A stretch of 44,668 bases of DNA, taken from a virus. The stretch is taken from IMG/VR virus record IMGVR_UViG_3300047174_000040, positions 1 through 44,668 of that record; one strand, given 5' to 3'. Under the pieces are notes generated by a model, which was not told where the DNA came from, made no database searches, and worked only from the letters and a program-made list of their open reading frames with translations. The position numbers and the translations under genes were made by a program. Positions 23,126-29,940 of the stretch are shown here, piece by piece; the stretch's first letter is position 1, and each line of letters starts with the position of its first letter.

Positions 23126-23218
23126 ATGTTCTTTCTCTATCTTTTGGGCGCGCTAATTGCCCATAACCATCGTATGAAACTGGCAAGGCGCCGGTTGAAA
23201 AGGAAAGCAAATGTTTAA
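23126..23218 (+). CDS. Possible microprotein with membrane segment and basic tail (30 aa)
   Basis: Frame MFFLYLLGALIAHNHRMKLA then a run of Arg/Lys. The stop lies inside the next gene start region. No clear Shine-Dalgarno; a 5-codon frame (23109) ends in TAATG on its start, which could couple translation. Weak candidate. Confidence 0.3.
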   Translation: MFFLYLLGALIAHNHRMKLARRRLKRKANV

Positions 23219-23519
23219 CATGCGCAATCGTGTGGCTGGTTGGGTTCAACCGTCCATCCTGACCGACAGGACGTTGCAGGGTGGCGATCCTCACTTGAGC
23301 GGCGCGCTTGTCACGTTCGGCCGGGCCAAGAGGCTTGACGCCGCGCCAGTGCCCGCTGCCAAGCCTCTTGGCCCGGCCGATAGCGTGCCCGGTCTGCGGG
23401 AAGCCCTGGAGCGGCAACTGGCCTATTTTGCCAACCGGGCAGCGTATGCCGACGATGCAGAATTTTTGGAATTGCGCGGATTGATGGGCGCGATTAAGTT
23501 GCTATTGGGCGAGAAATAG
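23211..23519 (+). CDS. Unknown early protein (102 aa)
   Basis: AAAAGGAAAGCAA precedes the ATG. The N-terminal half (MFNMRNRVAGWVQPSILTDR) is followed by a Pro/Ala linker and a helical C-terminus (ALERQLAYFANRAAYADDAEFLELRGLMGAIKLLL). The linker is encoded by a 20-bp perfect inverted repeat (23318-23379) and is much more GC-rich than its surroundings, suggesting an inserted palindrome that keeps the frame. Family unknown. Confidence 0.65.
   Translation: MFNMRNRVAGWVQPSILTDRTLQGGDPHLSGALVTFGRAKRLDAAPVPAAKPLGPADSVPGLREALERQLAYFANRAAYADDAEFLELRGLMGAIKLLLGEK
23318..23379. repeat. 20-bp perfect inverted repeat inside a coding region
   Basis: CGGCCGGGCCAAGAGGCTTG (23318-23337) is the exact reverse complement of 23360-23379; the loop is 22 bases. 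GC content is far above the surrounding phage sequence. It encodes GRAKRL...KPLGPA in the 102-aa protein. Confidence 0.88.
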
Positions 23520-23558
23520 CCTAAACAATAAAGGCAGATTAACCGGGGATTGCTGGCC

Positions 23559-23687
23559 ATGTTTCAAGCTATTGTAGCAGCCGGGCCGTTCGTTACGCTG
23601 TGCGTTGCAGCGGTTGGCGTATGGGCCGGTTTGGTCTGCATCGCGGACATGGTTGGAACTTGGATATTCAAACGGGGGACCAAATGA
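23559..23687 (+). CDS. Small membrane protein (42 aa)
   Basis: GGGGATTGCTGGCC before the ATG. Sequence MFQAIVAAGPFVTLCVAAVG then 'VWAGLVCIADMVGTWIFKRG'. One or two hydrophobic segments and a basic C-terminus, consistent with an inner-membrane protein, cytoplasmic tail out of the positive end. The stop overlaps the next ATG (ATGA). Holin or antiholin is possible but not shown. Confidence 0.6.
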   Translation: MFQAIVAAGPFVTLCVAAVGVWAGLVCIADMVGTWIFKRGTK

Positions 23688-23857
23688 CCGAAGCCGAACG
23701 CGCGTTGCTGTTGCAGATAGCCAAAACGTTTGTGAATATGTTGCGTCATGACCGCTACAATCGTTTTGACGATGCGTTGACGTTGCAGCGTCGCATTAGT
23801 GACGTTGAACTCGAAAACGATCCCCTTGGGCTTAAGGCTGAATTGGTTAGCCGATGA
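23684..23857 (+). CDS. Small helical protein (57 aa)
   Basis: ATGA-coupled to the membrane protein before it and to the nuclease after it (GATGACAG). The sequence is charged and helical throughout (MTEAERALLLQIAKTFVNML, RISDVELENDPLGLKAELVS). No family recognised. Tight coupling on both sides supports it as a gene. Confidence 0.65.
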   Translation: MTEAERALLLQIAKTFVNMLRHDRYNRFDDALTLQRRISDVELENDPLGLKAELVSR

Positions 23858-24342
23858 CAGCCGAATACGTCAGGCCTAATTTGCCGCCAAAGCGCCGCAA
23901 ATCAACAGCCAAGCCGGTAACGCCGGAACAACTGGCGAAGTCGGGCACGGAAGACGGCGAGCAAACGGCGCTTTTCTGCCACGCGGCCGAAGCCGCTAAG
24001 ACTGATTACCGTTGGGGCTTGCTCTACGCGATCCCCAACGGCGGCAAGCGTGGCGTGGCTACAGCCGCCCGGATGGTTGCCACAGGCACGCGCACGGGGT
24101 TTCCTGACGTTGGGTTAGCGGTGGCGCAACCGTTCGTTGCCAGCCTTGCTACGCGTTACCATGGGCTATTTATCGAATTGAAGCGGCTGGCCCATTTGGG
24201 CAAACCTGCCGGGCGTGTTGATGATGCGCAAAAATATTGGCACGAAGCCTTGCGCGGTCAGGGCTATCGTGTGGAAGTGTGCTACGGTTGGGAACATGCC
24301 CGCGACACAATTCAGGCGTATTTAGATGGCTGCAACAGTTGA
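23854..24342 (+). CDS. VRR-NUC domain nuclease
   Basis: A protein of 162 aa. Core motifs of the VRR-NUC branch of PD-(D/E)XK enzymes: E36-Q37, 'LLYAIPNGGKRGVATAARM' (58-74), 'GTRTGFPDVGL' (D85), 'HGLFIELKR' (E108, K110), and C-terminal 'QKYWHEALRGQGYRVEV'. Such stand-alone phage enzymes are structure-specific nucleases thought to act on replication or recombination intermediates. The N-terminal 30 residues are basic and disordered (PNLPPKRRKSTAKP). Linked by ATGA to the upstream gene; overlaps the next by 16 bases. Confidence 0.88.
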   Translation: MTAEYVRPNLPPKRRKSTAKPVTPEQLAKSGTEDGEQTALFCHAAEAAKTDYRWGLLYAIPNGGKRGVATAARMVATGTRTGFPDVGLAVAQPFVASLATRYHGLFIELKRLAHLGKPAGRVDDAQKYWHEALRGQGYRVEVCYGWEHARDTIQAYLDGCNS

Positions 24343-24514
24343 TTACCAATTAGCGATTGACGGCACGCCGGGCACATTCTGGTTTTACCGAGAACCGCAG
24401 CAAACATGGATTATGTCAATGGCGTTGCGTAACGGTAATTGGCTGCGCATTCGCTGCGCAGATAAAGCCGAAGCGTGGCAAGTTGCCGTTGACAAAGGAA
24501 TGAAACCAGCTTAA
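24326..24514 (+). CDS. Unknown small protein (62 aa)
   Basis: The ATG lies 16 bases inside the nuclease gene. The sequence looks like a small beta domain (YQLAIDGTPGTFWFYREPQQ, MALRNGNWLRIRCADKAEAWQ) of the sort found in many phage early regions. No family recognised. Translation coupling to the nuclease is likely. Confidence 0.62.
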   Translation: MAATVDYQLAIDGTPGTFWFYREPQQTWIMSMALRNGNWLRIRCADKAEAWQVAVDKGMKPA

Positions 24515-24545
24515 TTTGGTTGCAATAACAATTAGGGGAATTGTG

Positions 24546-24848
24546 GTGTTTAAAACCGGGGACGTGGTTAAACGGTTCGCTTGCAACGTCTGCGGCGCGG
24601 ATTGGCCAGAACATCATTTGCGCTGCCCCGATCCCGAATGCAAAGCACGGTTCGATTGCCGCGTGCCGTTTAACACGTTGTATCCTCCGGCGCCTGCTAA
24701 TGAAAGTTTGGTAGCTGAAGCGCCGAAACGTGTTCCAGTGCAATTGCTTATTGACGGGGAAGGTTTGCCGATTGCACTTGCTAATGACGGCACAATGTGG
24801 GTTATGCAATCCGGCTGGCAACAGCTTGAGAATTTGCCGCAGCCATGA
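24546..24848 (+). CDS. Small zinc-ribbon protein (100 aa)
   Basis: The GTG at 24546 is chosen from AGGGGA 6 bases upstream; an alternative GTG sits 3 bases earlier and the frame extends back to a TTG at 24516. The N-terminal zinc ribbon is 'CNVCGADWPEHHLRCPDPEC'; the C-terminal half is a small beta unit (VPVQLLIDGEGLPIALANDG, WVMQSGWQQLENL). Unknown family. A metal-bound nucleic-acid or protein adaptor is a fair guess. Confidence 0.62.
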   Translation: MFKTGDVVKRFACNVCGADWPEHHLRCPDPECKARFDCRVPFNTLYPPAPANESLVAEAPKRVPVQLLIDGEGLPIALANDGTMWVMQSGWQQLENLPQP

Positions 24849-25042
24849 AACACGAAGTGATTGCAGCTAGTGACCGGGTTACAGATGCTATCAGGCCAAT
24901 TACGCGTGGGGGAATGCGTTACAGCATTGACAGTTACAAGTTGCCGTTGCCACGCCCGGCTCGGGCGCGCGTGATCTTGTTGGAAGACAACCGGCAGAGT
25001 AATGCGGCCATACTTGCCAAGCGGCGGGGTTATCATGCCTAA
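24845..25042 (+). CDS. Unknown small basic protein (65 aa)
   Basis: Starts in an ATGA overlap with the zinc-ribbon gene. Sequence MKHEVIAASDRVTDAIRPIT then 'RPARARVILLEDNRQSNAAI' and 'KRRGYHA'. Basic overall with no membrane segment. No family recognised. It overlaps the following start by a few bases. Confidence 0.6.
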   Translation: MKHEVIAASDRVTDAIRPITRGGMRYSIDSYKLPLPRPARARVILLEDNRQSNAAILAKRRGYHA

Positions 25043-25190
25043 GCGAACTGAAGGCGCAATGCGGTTGTTTAACATTTACGTTAACCGGGCATTCTTCGCA
25101 CAGAAGGCGGCTTACACAGCCAAAACGTTGCGATTGCGCGTTAAGGCTGTAGTGCCATTAACCGCAACAATTGTAATTGAGGAAGTCTAG
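25035..25190 (+). CDS. Unknown small basic protein (51 aa)
   Basis: ATG at 25035, inside the end of the previous gene. MPKRTEGAMRLFNIYVNRAF then 'TLRLRVKAVVPLTATIVIEEV': a strongly basic half followed by two beta-strand-like segments. No membrane helix. It lies 2 bases before the lysozyme gene. Family unknown. Confidence 0.58.
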   Translation: MPKRTEGAMRLFNIYVNRAFFAQKAAYTAKTLRLRVKAVVPLTATIVIEEV

Positions 25191-25192
25191 CT

Positions 25193-25684
25193 ATGACGCC
25201 AGAAGGCAAAAAACAATTAATGGAAGACGAAGGCTGCCGCGCTTTCGTTTACGATGACGCCACAGGGCGACCAATCAAACGCGGCCCGGCCGGTGGCTAT
25301 CCGACAATCGGTTACGGCCGCAATCTGGCCACGCACGGCCTGAGCGCAGCCGAAATGGAACTGCTACTCGACAACGATCTTGCCAGCGTGTGGGCATCGC
25401 TGGTCAGCCATGACGCTTGGATTGATAAGCTTAATCCGGTTTATCAAGATGTAATTATTATGGTGCAGTATAATACCGGCGACGTTTACGCCTTTGCCGA
25501 TATGCTTGCAGCATTTGAACGCAATGCGCCGCAGAATGCAGCATTTGAATTGCTGAATAGCCATGCGGCGAAGCAATTGCCGGAACGTTACAAGCGAATG
25601 GCTGACGCGATTAAAAACGGCTATTGGGTTAAGCCGGTTGCGATTGCGGTTGCAGCGGCGCCAGTTGCAAGCACAATAAGCTAA
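25193..25684 (+). CDS. T4-type lysozyme (glycoside hydrolase family 24), endolysin
   Basis: A protein of 163 aa that would hydrolyse peptidoglycan to release progeny. The catalytic pattern is visible: E13 in 'MEDEGCRAFVYDD', Asp about residue 21-22, Thr38 in 'YPTIGYGRN', matching the E-D-T triad of T4 lysozyme; 'YNTGDVYAFADMLAAF' and 'LPERYKRM' follow as in the family. No N-terminal signal peptide, so a holin should release it. AGGAAGTCTAGCT precedes the ATG. The C-terminal 18 residues are Ala/Val-rich, an unusual short hydrophobic end. Confidence 0.88.
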   Translation: MTPEGKKQLMEDEGCRAFVYDDATGRPIKRGPAGGYPTIGYGRNLATHGLSAAEMELLLDNDLASVWASLVSHDAWIDKLNPVYQDVIIMVQYNTGDVYAFADMLAAFERNAPQNAAFELLNSHAAKQLPERYKRMADAIKNGYWVKPVAIAVAAAPVASTIS

Positions 25685-25692
25685 CTTATAAT
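25665..25692 (+). promoter_or_regulatory. Possible promoter with operator-like dyad
   Basis: TTGCAA (25665-25670), 16 bases, TATAAT (25687-25692). Just downstream TCACGA-TT-TCGTGA (25696-25709) is a perfect dyad at the expected transcription start. It would drive the gene group from 25788. Confidence 0.45.
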
Positions 25693-25724
25693 AACTCACG
25701 ATTTCGTGAATGCCTGTTGCAATG

Positions 25725-25759
25725 ACGCGCGCCCGGTGCTAGACACGCCCGGCGCGCGT
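25725..25759 (+). other. GC-rich hairpin between lysozyme and virion-protein genes
   Basis: ACGCGCGCC (25725-25733) pairs with GGCGCGCGT (25751-25759), with two more pairs across a mismatch. No T-run follows, so a leader structure or weak terminator are both possible. Confidence 0.45.
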
Positions 25760-25787
25760 TCCGTTTGCGCTATGCCAGGGGCGCTAT

Positions 25788-26288
25788 ATGCCAATTCGGT
25801 TTAAGAACTATGTCCAAATTGGCTCTTATCAACAGGGCGGCTTTGGCGCGCAAAGCCAAGCTAATCAGGGCAATTTGCCGCAAGGCGGCGTAGCGCCGCA
25901 AATTCTGCAAATGGTTGGCGACCCGGCTGTGCCCACATGGGTTTATGCCCCCGTTGACTTGACCGGCGCGTATTCCCCTGGATTGCTTACGGCCGATCAA
26001 GTTGTAATGAGTTTTACGGCAAAGCATTTACTAGGCTTTTCAGCCAACGCATTTGAAATAACCTTTGATGCGCCCGCAGCGGCAGCACAGGTTTTCCGCG
26101 TGATTGAATACCTGACCGGAACGCAGATTGGCACGCTCACGGTTGCAATGGGCGCCAAGGTGACAGCGAGCGCCTTGGGGGCATTCCAGGCCGATCCTGA
26201 AGACGTTGTTCGCATCTTGGCGCCGCATGTGCCTGACGCCACCCTGGCCGGTGCGCAAGCTTCAGCAACAGCCGTTCGGCTTTCGTAA
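25788..26288 (+). CDS. Probable virion protein (166 aa)
   Basis: No family recognised. The start 'MPIRFKNYVQIGSYQQGG' and the body (Gly/Ala-rich with beta-strand-like 'ANAFEITFDAPAAAAQVFRVI' and 'GTLTVAMGAKVTASAL') read like a phage structural protein rather than an enzyme. It opens a three-gene group ending in repeat- and Ig-like proteins, so a fibre or decoration component is inferred. No signal peptide or membrane helix. Confidence 0.6.
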   Translation: MPIRFKNYVQIGSYQQGGFGAQSQANQGNLPQGGVAPQILQMVGDPAVPTWVYAPVDLTGAYSPGLLTADQVVMSFTAKHLLGFSANAFEITFDAPAAAAQVFRVIEYLTGTQIGTLTVAMGAKVTASALGAFQADPEDVVRILAPHVPDATLAGAQASATAVRLS

Positions 26289-26302
26289 GGATCATTGCTC
26301 AA

Positions 26303-27319
26303 ATGACTATAATTTATGATGCTGCCGGGGAAGACGGCGACTTTATATATATGAACGGAAGTGTTGGCGCAAACATTGCTGTCCTAACCGCCGGAGGCTA
26401 TTTCCGGGCCGCATATGCCCGCTGCGCTATCTCGTTTGCCGCAAACCTTGGAAATCCCTTCGGTTATAGATATTGGGCCGCTGGGCCGCAGTCGGCAGGC
26501 TGGCAAGGGGCGCGTCTGTGGATGAGCAGCAACAATGGTGACGCGATAAACCCACTATTTGGATTTTTTGATGTCAGCGGAGTTCCAAGGATTTTGGTTG
26601 TTCCCGTCAGCGGCAATCCCAATCTTGGATTTAATGTTTACAAGGTCGATATCAGCGGCACCCGCACGCAGATCGGCGCGGCATCAACCTCCGGGTTTTC
26701 CGCATCACCGTCGTTTCCGGACCAATTCAGTTGTCAGTTCGATTATGCAGTCGCTGGAAGCCTAAAATTCTACATCAACAGCAGTCTTGTCTTCGTTTAC
26801 GATGGCGACATTACCACCAATGGCGTGACTGAGCTTGCGGGCGTTTACCTGGGGAATTTCCAGGCCGGCGCCGCGTGGTCCGAGGTTATCTGTTCGGACA
26901 GCGACACGCGTGATATGTCGGTTGCAACGCTTGCTGCATCCGGTGCTGGCACAGTTGACAATTGGACGGGTGCCTATACGAATGTGAACCAAATTGCCGT
27001 TAATGACGCCAATTTTGATACCACAGTAACGGCAGGCGCTGTGCAGCGTTATAAAATATCGCCGCTTGCTACCGGGCCATATGTCATTTTAGCTAAAGTC
27101 ACGTCATTGCGCGCGACAAAAGGCGGCGGAGCATTGGCCAATCTTTCTGTTGACCAATTGATAGGCGGAACGGAATATTCTTCCGCTGCGCAATTGTTTC
27201 CAACGGCCTTTGGAAATTATACGCTTGTTGAACCAATTAGCCCGGCAACAAGCGCGCCCTGGACGCAAAGTGAGATTAACGACACAGCGCGCGAAGCCGG
27301 ATATAAGGCAACTGCGTAA
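26303..27319 (+). CDS. Putative lectin-like virion surface protein (338 aa)
   Basis: Residues 1-210 look like a jelly-roll/concanavalin-like domain: 'AAYARCAISFAANLGNPFGY', 'ARLWMSSNNGDAINPLFGFF', 'LKFYINSSLVFVYDGDITTN' with regularly spaced aromatic strands. The C-terminal 120 residues (DTTVTAGAVQRYKISPLATG ... INDTAREAGYKATA) form a second beta-rich unit. This architecture is common in phage carbohydrate-binding and head-fibre proteins. No catalytic residues recognised. The stop TAATG overlaps the next ATG. Confidence 0.6.
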   Translation: MTIIYDAAGEDGDFIYMNGSVGANIAVLTAGGYFRAAYARCAISFAANLGNPFGYRYWAAGPQSAGWQGARLWMSSNNGDAINPLFGFFDVSGVPRILVVPVSGNPNLGFNVYKVDISGTRTQIGAASTSGFSASPSFPDQFSCQFDYAVAGSLKFYINSSLVFVYDGDITTNGVTELAGVYLGNFQAGAAWSEVICSDSDTRDMSVATLAASGAGTVDNWTGAYTNVNQIAVNDANFDTTVTAGAVQRYKISPLATGPYVILAKVTSLRATKGGGALANLSVDQLIGGTEYSSAAQLFPTAFGNYTLVEPISPATSAPWTQSEINDTAREAGYKATA

Positions 27320-28092
27320 TGGCCGACCCCACTTCGGCGGCAATAAGCAAACAGGCCGAATATGTTACAACCCAGCCGCAAGATGCGGTTGGGAAACAGG
27401 CCGAATATGTTACAACCCAGCCGCAAGATGCGGTTGGGAAACAGGTTGAATATATCGCCAAGGCGCCAATTCAAGCCGTCAGCAAACAAGTCGAATATAT
27501 TGTAATTGGTCCGCTACCGCCAGAAAGCTTGACAATTACAAGCGCAAGCGATGCGAACGGCACGCTTTCAATCGGCGGTGCGATCAATTATGCCGATCTT
27601 ACGGCGCTTGATATTAGCACGGATGGCGGGACAACATTTTCGCCTGCGTCAAATCTAAGCGTCACGGGAACAACTTACGCCGCCAAATTGGTTCAATATC
27701 TGACGGCTGGAAGTTATGAAATTGTTTCCGAAGACGTAACAACTAGTGTGCAATCCGACCCATTTCCGTTGACGATAGCCGAAGCGCTCACGCTTGCAAA
27801 CGCGGGCTTTAATCCGAGTAGCGGTGGCGTGTTGACGTTGCAAGGGTTCTGCAATTCGATTTCGCTTACCGACTTAAACATTAGCGTTGACGGCGAAACG
27901 CCAGTTGCCGGAACATTGACCGGCTTTAGCAACGGTATTTACACAGTCAAACTTGACGGTTCTATTTCAATTGGAACGCACACGGCTTACACTGAGGACC
28001 CCGCGACAAGTTTACAAAGCAACGTTAAAACCTTTGTTATAGCCGCACCTTCGGTAAGCACAGGATCGTTGCCAACAATGTTGCTTATGTAA
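27319..28092 (+). CDS. Repeat and Ig-like-domain virion protein (257 aa)
   Basis: Residues 11-60 are a 15-residue repeat (KQAEYVTTQPQDAVG) twice identical, then diverged as KQVEYIAKAP..., then KQVEYIVIG. After that come two or more Ig-like units (LTITSASDANGTLSIGGAIN; LTLANAGFNPSSGGVLTLQG) each ending in 'SLQSN' or 'SVQSD'. Surface Ig-like domains of this kind decorate phage heads or fibres and bind carbohydrates weakly. Coupled by TAATG to the upstream lectin-like gene. Confidence 0.65.
   Translation: MADPTSAAISKQAEYVTTQPQDAVGKQAEYVTTQPQDAVGKQVEYIAKAPIQAVSKQVEYIVIGPLPPESLTITSASDANGTLSIGGAINYADLTALDISTDGGTTFSPASNLSVTGTTYAAKLVQYLTAGSYEIVSEDVTTSVQSDPFPLTIAEALTLANAGFNPSSGGVLTLQGFCNSISLTDLNISVDGETPVAGTLTGFSNGIYTVKLDGSISIGTHTAYTEDPATSLQSNVKTFVIAAPSVSTGSLPTMLLM
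27349..27483 (+). repeat. 45-bp tandem repeat in the Ig-like protein gene
   Basis: Two perfect 45-bp copies at 27349-27393 and 27394-27438, a third diverged copy at 27439-27483 and the start of a fourth. The repeat is in frame (15 codons) and the first two copies are identical at DNA level, indicating a recent duplication. Confidence 0.9.
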
Positions 28093-28219
28093 ACGCAATA
28101 AGTTGCCTTGTTATCACAGCTTTTGTGTCCAAAAATAAAAGCTAGTCCGATCACGAAGCCTTGTGTATTCAGTAAGTTGTGCCCATGTCGGGCGCAACTG
28201 GACGTTTTCTCCCGAAACT

Positions 28220-28251
28220 CCCCGGCGCATTAAATTGCGTCGGGGCTTTTT
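28220..28251 (+). terminator. Rho-independent terminator after the virion surface genes
   Basis: CCCCGGCGCA (28220-28229) pairs with TGCGTCGGGG (28236-28245) with one G-T pair, loop 6 nt, followed by CTTTTT. It lies 128 bases after the preceding stop. The remaining bases 28093-28219 show no gene. Confidence 0.88.
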
Positions 28252-28344
28252 AGGGAAGGCAATAGCCAGGGAATTTTTAGCATGTCTTATGCAGCACACG
28301 CCAATGTCTTTAACCCGCGCTTAATAGACCGAGGCAGGAATTTG

Positions 28345-28749
28345 ATGGCTATTCTTAAAGAGACTTACGAGAACAAAATACAATTAGGCTCGCTGTTAGT
28401 TTTAGTCGGTATGGCAATTTCAGGCATTGTTTATGTGGCTAACGATCACAATAACATAACGCAAACGTCAATCAATCAAGCCGAAATTAAACAGCAAAAC
28501 GCCGTCATAATTGAAAAAGTCGATGGCGTTTTAATGGCGTTGCCGGTTGTTCAAAAGACGATTGAAATAAACGGCAGCCGCATTTCCCAATTGGAGGCAC
28601 AATATCGGGAAGTGCAGGAACAAATTGCCGTTCTGCAACAGTTTGAAGCCACAACCGAACAAACGCTAGCTGAACTGAAGCAAAACTATTCGGCAATTGT
28701 GGCTGTGTCGCAAGGCGAAGCGCCTGTTAAGCGCGCCCATCAAAGGTGA
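28345..28749 (+). CDS. Inner-membrane spanin-like protein (TM plus coiled coil)
   Basis: A protein of 134 aa from ATG 28345 (AGGA 5 bases upstream); an in-frame ATG at 28282 with AGGGA is an alternative. One N-terminal membrane helix (LGSLLVLVGMAISGIVYVA), then a long periplasmic coiled coil (residues about 50-120, VDGVLMALPVVQKTIEINGS..., EAQYREVQEQIAVLQQFEAT). This layout and the overlap with a lipoprotein gene are those of i-spanins, which disrupt the outer membrane during lysis. A holin function is the alternative. Confidence 0.6.
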   Translation: MAILKETYENKIQLGSLLVLVGMAISGIVYVANDHNNITQTSINQAEIKQQNAVIIEKVDGVLMALPVVQKTIEINGSRISQLEAQYREVQEQIAVLQQFEATTEQTLAELKQNYSAIVAVSQGEAPVKRAHQR

Positions 28750-28757
28750 AACCGCCC

Positions 28758-29039
28758 ATGACAATGCGAGCGTTGGCGTTATGCCTTGTCTTGGCCGGGT
28801 GCGGGCAGCGGCAGGTTGTGACGATCCGCAGCAATGTCCCGGTGCCCCTACCTGCCCCGCTGTCATACTGTGGGCATACTGGCGCTTATGTGCCGCCCCT
28901 GCCGCGTGTGCGAACTCCGCGCCGGTTGGCGCAATATGCGAACCAGCTTGAAGCTTCGCGAGAAAAGCTTTTAACTTCGCTGCAATTGTGCGATGAAAAG
29001 CGCGCAAAAATCATTGAACTGTGGCAGGGGGCGAAGTGA
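28758..29039 (+). CDS. Outer-membrane spanin-like lipoprotein
   Basis: A protein of 93 aa from ATG 28758, chosen over a GTG at 28746 because AAGGTGA fits its spacing. Signal peptide with lipobox LVLAGC, then a Pro-rich region (VPVPLPAPLSYCGHTGAYVP, PPLPRVRTPRR) and a helical C-terminus (NQLEASREKLLTSLQLCDEK). Proline-rich small lipoproteins next to a TM/coiled-coil protein are typical o-spanins. GTGA overlap to the next gene. Confidence 0.65.
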   Translation: MTMRALALCLVLAGCGQRQVVTIRSNVPVPLPAPLSYCGHTGAYVPPLPRVRTPRRLAQYANQLEASREKLLTSLQLCDEKRAKIIELWQGAK

Positions 29040-29458
29040 ATACAGCTACCATATTGGACGCAGCGCAGCCGTATATGCTTGCCATAATTTCGTCATGCGC
29101 GCCGATTATTGCGTATGCTCTACTTGCCAAAGTCGGTTTGCAGAAAGATGCGAACGCCAATACAGCATTAACTACGGCCATTACGCGCGGCACGGGGTTG
29201 CTTGTGGCGGCAGGCGTGAAGGCGGGCGACCCGCTTTTATTGAGCGCCGAAACCAAATCCCCGGCGATGGCGGATGCGCTGGCCTATGTGCAGACAGCAG
29301 CCGGAACTGCGGCAAATCGTTTGGGCGTTTCGCCTGACTTGATTGCAACTAAATTGGAGTCGCAATTAGCGTTGACTTTGCACACGCCGCCGTTGCAAAC
29401 TCCGGTTGTAAATATCGTGGCCCCGGCAATTGTGCCCGCCCCGAAAGCGAAGGATTAA
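29036..29458 (+). CDS. Membrane protein, possible holin (140 aa)
   Basis: GTG start in the GTGA overlap with the lipoprotein gene. One hydrophobic helix near residues 13-33 (YMLAIISSCAPIIAYALLAK), then an Ala/Thr-rich region and a C-terminal proline-rich end (PAIVPAPKAKD). Its position in a lysis-type cassette suggests a holin or related membrane protein; the single clear helix makes this uncertain. It contains GAGTC at 29357, one of only three GANTC sites found. Confidence 0.5.
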   Translation: MNTATILDAAQPYMLAIISSCAPIIAYALLAKVGLQKDANANTALTTAITRGTGLLVAAGVKAGDPLLLSAETKSPAMADALAYVQTAAGTAANRLGVSPDLIATKLESQLALTLHTPPLQTPVVNIVAPAIVPAPKAKD

Positions 29459-29460
29459 CC

Positions 29461-29874
29461 ATGAAGGCAATTATGCGATGGGGTGCGCTGGCTGTTGCCG
29501 CCGTTGCCCTGACGGCTTGCGCGGGCACCACGCAAACACAGTGGCAGAGTTACGTTGCCGCCATTCAAACCGGCGTGCCGCTTGTGGAAGCCGCGCTTGC
29601 GGCCGAAGGCATCGGGCAGACCCCGGCAATCGTCAAGGCGGAAGGCGTCCTAAATGCCGAGATTGCGACCCTTAGCACCACAAGCGCCCCGACGAACGCC
29701 GCCGCCATCCTTACCGATGTGCAGGCGCTTGTCGCCGCGTTGCCGCCCACGGCTTTGTCGCCCGCCCATCAGGCCGAAGTTTCCGCGCTATTGGCTGCGG
29801 CGAAGTTCCTGGCCGGATATTTTTCGACACAGGCGCCGGTTGCAATGTTGATGCAGCCGCATTTTGCGACCTAG
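29461..29874 (+). CDS. Lipoprotein of lysis region (137 aa)
   Basis: Starts MKAIMRWGALAVAAVALTAC: a clear signal peptide with lipobox LTAC at Cys20. The mature protein is Ala/Leu-rich and helical (VEAALAAEGIGQTPAIVKAE; TDVQALVAALPPTALSPAHQ). It might be a second o-spanin candidate, or a superinfection-exclusion lipoprotein. No family recognised. It sits just before a strong terminator. Confidence 0.62.
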   Translation: MKAIMRWGALAVAAVALTACAGTTQTQWQSYVAAIQTGVPLVEAALAAEGIGQTPAIVKAEGVLNAEIATLSTTSAPTNAAAILTDVQALVAALPPTALSPAHQAEVSALLAAAKFLAGYFSTQAPVAMLMQPHFAT

Positions 29875-29900
29875 CATTCACGCAAACGCGTATGCTATTA

Positions 29901-29933
29901 AAGGGCCAGCCGCAATGCTGGCCCTTTTCTTTT
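29901..29933 (+). terminator. Rho-independent terminator before the packaging genes
   Basis: AAGGGCCAGC (29901-29910), loop CGCAAT, GCTGGCCCTT (29917-29926), followed by TTCTTTT. The next gene starts within 10 bases of the T-run, so transcription of the packaging operon must start inside it or read through. Confidence 0.9.
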
Positions 29934-29940
29934 GAGCAAC

